This document shows, piece by piece, positions 57,466-64,000 of a stretch of DNA of 64,000 nucleotides (positions are counted from its first letter, which is position 1; each line of letters opens with the position of its first letter). This DNA comes from Sitta carolinensis (Eukaryota > Chordata > Aves > Passeriformes > Sittidae), in NCBI GenBank assembly GCA_032173965.1, contig CM063289.1:30794690-30858689 (forward strand). Reading direction: 5' to 3'. A program made the translations under genes and the position numbers. The notes under the pieces are model-generated. The model saw only the letters and a program-made list of their open reading frames with translations. It made no database searches and was not told where the DNA came from.

Positions 57466-57745
57466 CAGGGAAGTGATGTTCTCATTGTTCCCAAGAAATG
57501 CCCCCAAAATGATAAAGGCAACCAAAACACATCCAGGAGGAAGCAAAACCCAGGCAGCACATAAAGAATCCAGGAGACCCCCGGATGTGGGAGGGTGCTG
57601 GGAGTTCTTTCCCATCCCTGAGGCAGCAGGAGCAGTGGGAGCTCTGAGCCGGGAATGGTTTCCTGCTCCTGAAGGGCTCTGGGTATCTGTGCTGAGCAGA
57701 GCTACACAAAAAATAATTTACCACAGCTTTCAAAGCCCAAACCTG
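57466..57745. other. Intron 2, single-copy sequence
   Basis: Nothing recognised. Confidence 0.5.
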
Positions 57746-58330
57746 GGCCGGGGGAAGTCGCGCTCAGAGATTGCCGTTATCACATCCAGGGATTTGGGAA
57801 TATTTATGGGCAAAATATTTGGGCGTGCTAACTACATCCAATTCAGCGGGAGCACAAAACAAAGCCTCTGCTTTGAAGTGTTTGGAGCAGAAAGACTTTT
57901 TCTCCAAACCTTTCATTGTGTAATGGAACGCTTGTGTTAATTATAATTCCTTTTGCCAGGATCTGTTTTACATAACAAAGCTAATCTGCCAACTATTAAG
58001 GAAATTTCCCCATTTTCTCTTACAGATGATAGAAGGAGAAATAATATCATATTTTAAATGCAAAGTGGGGATGATTAAAATTTCAGTCTAAATAAAATAA
58101 GAACATTTCTGAACCTGGAGACAACAAAACAAGTAATCCGCGGGGGTCAACAGAATAACTCACAATTCTCTACTTGAGCTTTGGTATTACAAAGCTTTGT
58201 ATAAGTAAGCAATTTTTAGCTGTTTATTCTGCTCCCTGTAATGTCTTCAGCACCGCTGGCCTTGAGGCAGGTTTGGAATCAGAGGCTTAGGAAGGCTCTG
58301 GTTTTATCCAGCTCCTGAAGTGCCTCTTTA
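57746..58330. other. AT-rich single-copy block, candidate conserved non-coding element
   Basis: Repeat-free, AT-rich, with GGAATATTTATGGGCAAAAT, TGTGTTAATTATAATTCC and CTACTTGAGCTTTGG. It sits between GC-rich segments. Regulatory role is inference. Confidence 0.3.
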
Positions 58331-59164
58331 TCCATTCAAATCTGCACACTCACATTCAAGTTCACGTCTCTCTCGTGAGATTTTTGTTTAATCCTTCCCT
58401 TATAAATGAACATATTAACCTGAAGGGAGAAATGTTCAAAACATGAGGTGGGAAAAAAAATAATAAAATAAATAAAAAAAAAAAAAAAGATGCCAAAACC
58501 TGCGGTAAAGGCAGAGATTCTGTGCGTGCATCTCCTTGAGCACAGCATTCAAAACTCACCCATGGGGCTGTGCTGTGCTGCCTGCACAAATTCCCGAGCT
58601 TTTATCTGGATAGCTGGGATAAAAGGCCTGTGATAAGTGGGTGTAATAGGAGCTGCAGTCATATGATGGGATTGTGCTCCCAATCAATGCTGGGTGGTTT
58701 GGTTTCGCTGCAGTTTCCTCCTCTGGAGCTCAAGATCCTGCTCTGTTTCTCACCCCGCTCCTGCCTCACAAATTATCAGGAAAGGGAGCCCGGGTGGTTT
58801 CAGTCTCGGGGTTTGCATTGTGAGGAAATTCCTCAGAGCCTCTCCCGGAGGATTCTGCTCCCAAAATGGGCCGGGAATGCTCCAGGCTGGGGCTGAAGGA
58901 GACGGCACCCTGAGAAGAGAGGAAAATCCGGGAATCACGGAGCCCTTCAGGCTGGGAAAGCCCTCCAGAGCATGGAGCCAGCTGCTGCAGCTCTGCCAGG
59001 GTCCGTGTCCACATCCAGAAACAGCTCTGAGACCCCCAGGGATGGGCACTCAGGATCCCAGGATCTGCCCAGGAAATCCTCCCGATCCCACCTCGACGCT
59101 CCTGTTATTTATCTTATGGAATAATTCGTGCTTATGTAAAAGATACATGAAATAAAGCTGTGCC
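58331..59164. other. Intron 2, single-copy with a CR1 patch
   Basis: A-rich run at 58448-58489. 58930-59060 fits a diverged CR1 (ATCACGGAGCCCTTCAGGCT, GGGAAAGCCCTCCAGAGCAT). No exon. Confidence 0.5.
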
Positions 59165-59735
59165 TGTGAGAGAAATTCTTAAGGTTTTTTTTAAAAAATC
59201 ACCAGCCATAACCAGGGAAAAGATTGCTTCAGGAATTCTGAAAGATGCCAGCTGAGAGAAAGACCCAATTAATTAACAAAGGAAAAGAGGCGGCTCCTGC
59301 GGAGATGAGCCCTTCCCGGGACAGCCAGGAAACACCCAAGTGATGAATACTCGATAAATATCAACAATCAAGAGATGAATCCTCGATCAGCATCGACAAT
59401 CGGGACAGCCAGAGTCGTCAGGAGCTGCATCCCAATACCAGGCTAACTCACCACCAGCAGCCATCGCTTCCCAGGAAAGCTTTGTCCAGCCCAGCCCAGA
59501 GAAAAGGAGACTACATGAATATGTGAGATCTCGAAAGAATAGGAGAAACTCTGCCCCAGGCGAAAAAAAAACCTGTATAAAACCCCAGCAGAGACGACAT
59601 TTGTGGACAGAGCGGATCCCAAGCGATAGAGTTCGGGTCAGAGTTCACCCAGCGCCGACGCCGGACCTCGTCGCGAAATAAAACCCCTATTTTCTTTATT
59701 ATCAATTCGGTTTTATCTTTTTATTGCCTTTAACA
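59165..59735 (+). mobile_element. Solo LTR, family 3 (571 bp)
   Basis: Starts TGTGAGAGAAATTC and ends GCCTTTAACA (TGT...ACA ends). A TATA box (GTATAAAACCCC) lies at ~59574 and a polyadenylation signal (GAAATAAAACCCC) at ~59677, about 100 bp apart as in retroviral U3-R. No gag-pol beside it. Antisense to NEGR1. No target-site duplication could be made out. Confidence 0.65.
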
Positions 59736-61195
59736 CTTCCCCTGTCCCAGCCCCAGGCCGTGTCCCCTTGTCCTGCTGCCTCCTGTGTCCCTGCACCCCT
59801 GCCAGACCACGGGATTTGCTGCCCTGGAATCTTCTGATGGACAACTGAAAAGTTTTCTTCACACCTTCAGGAAAGCTGAACACTCCGAGATCCACTCCTT
59901 CAAAGGGAGATTTGCCAGGCAGGAAACATTCCATCCCAATCCTCTAAGGCTGCCTTTCAAATTCTCACAACTCACTCCTGCAGGATGAATCTGCCACTTT
60001 ACTTCTCAGTTGTTTTTTCAGTCGTCTCCAGAAATTTTCTTAAATTAGCTCCATGCATTCTTTTTAAAGACAGGCATTTGGTTCTGCTCTTTCCAACTGG
60101 TGGATTTGGCTGCTTGCAAATATCAGATATTGCCACCATCCTCCCTTTACCCTTTCTTAGGCTACGGAATCGAAATGAAACTGTGGGGGTTTGGAAGCCA
60201 GGAGGGAATGTGGAGCACACGAGCAGGAAATGCTGCTCGTGTGTGCAGAGTGAGCAGGAGCTGCTGAGCCAGAGCCATCCCCACCCTGGGTGCCTCTCCC
60301 ACAGCCACGAACCCCACACAGCTCAGAGCACAAAACATTTCCCTTCCCCGAGCCCCCAGCTCGTAAATCCAGGCCAGGATGTGCCACGGGATAAATCCCG
60401 ATGGAAGAATGGCATCCCCACTCTCGGCAGGTGGGGCTCAGAGGGAGAGGCACGGTGATTATTCCCAGTTTCATAAATCCCCTTGGCAGTGCAGAGCTCT
60501 GATCGCAGCCCCTCTTTCCCAGCTGGAATGAGGGTGCTGTGCATTCCCAGGACTTCCCAGGACTCTGCCCCGTGTCCCAGAACAGCCTCCGAGGCTGAGG
60601 GAGCTCCTTCTCTGAGCCAAACGTTCCTTTTTTCCCTGGCACAGTCCCAGGTTGTCAAAGTGCTCCAGCAAAATCCTTCTCCTGTCCATGATCTGAACAA
60701 CCTCACAGAGCAGATTTTGCTGCTTTTAACTGCAAATATGGTAAAATCCTGACTCCTTGGAGCCCTGGAGGCTGGAAAAAGGGGTTCGTTCCTTTAAAGA
60801 GGTGCTGGATCCTGGAACTGCTCATGGAGCTCGTTCAGGTGGAGGCACCAGCTCCCACTCCTCAGGAATCCTGGGAATTCAGCCCAATTTCCATTTGAAT
60901 CACTTCTTCAGCGTTGACTGGACTTGACAAAAGGTGTTTATCTGATCATGGTGTCTCCAGGGGGACGTTCAGGGTGTCAGAAGCCATTAGCTGCAGCCTG
61001 GCTAAGGGGGAACCCTCGGTCCTTTCACCTGCATTTTCCTTAATCCCATAAAATGCCAGGGCACAGAGCAGGCCCAGCCAGCAGCTCATGGCAATTCCCA
61101 GGCACAGACACTCCCTGTGCCTCGGGAAGAGCAGGGGAAACCACGCAAACTCCGGGCAGGGAGAGAGAGAGAGCCCGCAGCTGCCGGGAGGGATG
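59736..61195. other. Intron 2, single-copy sequence
   Basis: No exon. Mixed composition, a few short frames without recognisable domains. Confidence 0.5.
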
Positions 61196-62152
61196 GGCTG
61201 GATGGAAAAAACCCAGATCCCGGGGAGAACACTGCTGTGGGAGGGATGATGGATGGATAAACCCCAGATCCTGGGGAGAACAATGGTGTGGAATGGATAA
61301 ACCCCAGATCCTGGGGAGAACACTGCTGTGGGATGGACAAACCCCAAATCCTGGGGAGAACACTGGTGTGAAGGGATGGTGAATGGATAAACCCCAAATC
61401 CTGGGGAGAACAATGGTGTGGAATGGATAAACCCCAGATCCTGGGGAGAACACTGCTGTGGAATGGATAAACCCCAGATCCTGGGGAGAACACTGGTGTG
61501 GGAGGGATGGTGAATGGATAAACCCCAAATCCTGGGAAGAACACTGCTGTGGGATGGATAAACCCCAAATCCTGGGGAGAACACTGCTGTGGGAGGGATG
61601 ATGGATGGATTAACCCAAATCCTGGGGAGAACAATGGTGTGGAATGGATAAACCCCAGATCCTGGGGAGAACACTGGTCTGGGATGGATGATGGATGGAT
61701 AAACCCCAGATCCTGGGGAGAACACTGGTGTGAAGGGATGGTGAATGGATAAACCCCAAATCCTGGGGAGAACAATGGTGTGAAGGATGGTGAATGGATA
61801 AACCCCAAATCCTGGGGAGAACACTGCTGTGGGATGGACAAACCCCAAATCCTGGGGAGAACACTGCTGTGGGGGGATGATGGATGGATAAACCCCAAAT
61901 CCTGGTTTGAACACTGGTCTGGGATGGATCATGGATGGATAAACCCCAAATCCTGGGGAGAACACTGCTGTGGGATGGATAAACCCCAAATCCTGGTTGA
62001 ACACTGGTCTGGGATGGATGATGGATGGATAAACCCCAAATCCTGGGGAGAACACTGGTCTGGGATGGATGATGGATGGATAAACCCCAAATCCTGGGGA
62101 GAACACTGGTCTGGGATGGATGATGGATGGATTAACCCCAAATCCTGCTGGG
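61196..62152. repeat. Minisatellite, ~50-65-bp unit
   Basis: About 17 copies of GGATAAACCCCAAATCCTGG followed by GGAGAACACTGGTCTGGGAT and a variable GGATGATGGAT block. Confidence 0.95.
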
Positions 62153-62389
62153 ACCAGCCCCTGCTGCCCTGTCCCTGAGAGCAGCCAGCCCTGCCAAGGC
62201 CCAGGGTGTGTTTGTGGGACGGGCAGGAGCCTTTGGGGTGTCTCTGACAGGGCAAAGCTCCCCCCAGAGCCGCTTCTCCAAGTCCTCTCCTCCCTGTGCT
62301 GAGCAGGACAAGATGCTACCGGCGGCTGGCACCAGCAAGTTAATTTTACAAAGAAAACTGACACCCCGCTCGAGTGCTGGCAATTTAAA
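62153..62389. other. Intron 2, single-copy sequence
   Basis: Nothing recognised. Confidence 0.5.
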
Positions 62390-62745
62390 AGAGTAATGGA
62401 TTGTCAGTTTTAGCTGGGAAGTGGTTGTTAGATGATTTTAAAGTCTTTTGCATATTTATTTTGTCCCACTTTAAATAAATTTGGGGAAGATTTATCTCGT
62501 TAGCTTCAAATGCAAGTCCCTCTTGGCCTGGCTGAGGAAACAAATTAGACTTTGCAAACATTGCAAAGACTAAATCAATACATTAATATTTAGGGGACAT
62601 TAAGGGGGTTTATTAAACAGAAAAAGGGCCTAGAGTATTACTTTGGGAACATTATACATGTTTAAATAAAACCCCGAGGTTGTGGTTCCTGACTGAATCT
62701 ATAAAAGGCATTTCCACGGATAACTGAATTATTTACAGCGCCCGT
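62390..62745. other. AT-rich single-copy block, candidate conserved non-coding element
   Basis: Repeat-free, with TTTTGCATATTTATTTTG, AGCTTCAAATGCAAG and ATCAATACATTAATATTTAG sites. Regulatory role is inference. Confidence 0.3.
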
Positions 62746-63140
62746 GTCGGGAGCAGATTCCTGCAGGGATGAGGTGGAGCTGGGAGGGCAGCCAGGAGCA
62801 AGGGCTGGCTGTGAGGTGTCCTGGGTGTCCCCAGCCTGGGCTGGGCTCAAAGCCAGAGACAGACGGAGGGCAGAGGGGTTTGTGTCCCTGAGTGCCTGGA
62901 ATGTGCCTTTGGGAACACAGGGAGCAGAACGGGGCTGTGAGGGGTGGGGAAGGCAGATGTTGGGGTTTCCTTTCTCCTGTGACCCCTCGGGTCTGATCCT
63001 TTGATCCCGAGGCCCTTGGCAGGGCAGTTCTGCTTTCCCAAAGGCTTCTTTGCCCTCACGCACGCTGCCCACAGCAGAGCTCCTTCCCGACCTCCGGATA
63101 CCGAGCTGGGGGAGATTTTACAGGGAAACCCAAAGGGGCT
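62746..63140. other. Intron 2, single-copy sequence
   Basis: GC-rich, no exon. Confidence 0.5.
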
Positions 63141-64000
63141 CCCAGGAGAACTCCTGTGCCATCCCAGGAGAACTCCTGTGCCATCCCAGGAGAACTCCTG
63201 TGCCATCCCAGGAGAACTCCTGTGCCATCCCTGGATAACTCCTGTGCCATCCCAGGAGAACTCCTGTGCCATCCCTGGATAACTCCTGTGCCATCCCTGG
63301 ATAACTCCTGTGCCATCCCTGGATAACTCCTGTGCCATCCCAGGAGAACTCCTGTGCCATCCCTGGATAACTCCTGTGACATCCCTGGATAACTCCTGTG
63401 CCATCCCGGGAGAACTCCTGTGCCATCCCAGGAGAACTCCTGTGACATCCCTGGATAACTCCTGTGCCATCCCGGGAGAACTCCTGTGCCATCCCAGGAG
63501 AACTCCTGTGACATCCCTGGATAACTCCTGTGCCATCCCGGGAGAACTCCTGTGCCATCCCCTGAGAATTCCTGGTGCCATCCCTGGATAACTCCTGTGC
63601 CATCCCAGGATAACTCCTGTGCCATCCCAAGAGAACTCCTGTGCCATCCCAGGAGAACTCCTGTGCCATCCCAGGATATCTCCCATGCCATCCCAGGATA
63701 ACTCCTGTGCCATCCCAAGAGAACTCCTCCTGCCATCCCTGGATAACTCCTGTGCCATCCCAGGATATCCCAGGGTATCTCTCGTGCCATCCCAGGATAT
63801 CCCAGGATATCTCCTGTGCCATCCCAAGATATCTCTTGGTGCCATCCCAGGATAACTCCCGTGCCATCCCAGGATATCCCAGGATATCTCCTGGTGCCAT
63901 CCCAGGATATCTCCTGTGCCATCCCAGGATAACTCCCCTGCCATCCCAGGATATCCCAGGATATCTCCTGGTGCCATCCCAGGATATCTCCTGGTGCCAT
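63141..64000. repeat. Minisatellite, ~22-24-bp unit, runs off the window
   Basis: About 38 copies of CTCCTGTGCCATCCCAGGAGAA or CATCCCTGGATAA. To the right the unit changes to CCAGGATATCCCAGGATATC. The array is cut by the window end. Confidence 0.95.

Larger units (their letters stand above)
1..64000 (-). other. NEGR1: NEGR1 gene, internal part (exons 3-6 and introns)
   Basis: The whole window reads as the inside of one minus-strand gene. Four exons in the correct order encode Ig domain 2 (exons 3 and 4) and Ig domain 3 (exons 5 and 6) of an IgLON protein, the two-exons-per-domain layout known for this family. The peptides match NEGR1 better than LSAMP, NTM, OPCML or IGLON5; decisive stretches are [37 protein letters not shown] and [18 protein letters not shown]1 is a GPI-anchored neuronal surface glycoprotein involved in cell adhesion and neurite growth. 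Intron lengths seen are 7,944 bp (intron 3), 22,812 bp (intron 4) and 5,809 bp (intron 5). Introns 2 and 6 run off the window. The exons with signal peptide, Ig1 and GPI signal were looked for and not seen. Confidence 0.9.

Noticed and set aside
61196..62152. Regular repeats that could be taken for a CRISPR array (also 24941-25500 and 56052-56400)
   Set aside because: The units are head-to-tail without unique spacers, and the DNA is clearly vertebrate. They are minisatellites.
41753..64000. Search for exon 2 (Ig domain 1)
   Set aside because: No minus-strand frame with an Ig1 pattern of the IgLON family was found. Exon 2 should lie beyond the right end.

Overview
The window is a piece of a bird genome, most likely a passerine. 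The evidence is spliced vertebrate exons, many CR1-type LINE fragments of avian style, LTR elements, short compact introns and a high GC content. The species call is inference; the gene call is firm. Four consecutive exons of NEGR1 (neuronal growth regulator 1, also called Kilon; the chick protein is known as neurotractin) lie on the minus strand. NEGR1 is a GPI-anchored IgLON cell-adhesion protein of neurons. With exon numbers taken from the usual seven-exon mammalian gene, exon 3 is at 41627-41752, exon 4 at 33551-33682, exon 5 at 10618-10738 and exon 6 at 4657-4808. Every junction has a GT donor and an AG acceptor, the phases fit across all three joins, and the four exons give 531 nt (177 codons) covering Ig domains 2 and 3. 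The signal peptide, Ig domain 1 and GPI-signal exons were not found and should lie outside the window.

Layout from left to right: the start of intron 6 (1-4656), exon 6, intron 5 (5.8 kb), exon 5, intron 4 (22.8 kb), exon 4, intron 3 (7.9 kb), exon 3, then 22 kb of intron 2 up to the window end. I see no other protein-coding gene, RNA gene or CRISPR array. The many long open frames are by-products of tandem repeats.

The striking feature is the non-coding DNA. By my rough tally about a third of the window is tandem repeats: some 30 unrelated minisatellites with units of about 10 to 100 bp, GC-rich and AT-rich, plus a 1.2-kb purine-only tract and a telomere-like array. Between them are CR1 fragments, at least eight LTR-like copies in a few families, and AT-rich single-copy stretches that look like conserved non-coding sequence.

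Several repeats touch the splicing or RNA processing of NEGR1. The 3' splice site and first ~40 nt of exon 3 are copied twice just upstream of the real exon. An LTR about 140 bp upstream of exon 5 has a core expanded into an array carrying five sense-strand AATAAA signals. Part of that LTR has a perfect 257-bp inverted copy beyond exon 3. A separate near-identical direct LTR pair flanks all four exons. A 35-bp array in intron 2 carries ten acceptor/donor-like pairs. These are the leads most worth checking.
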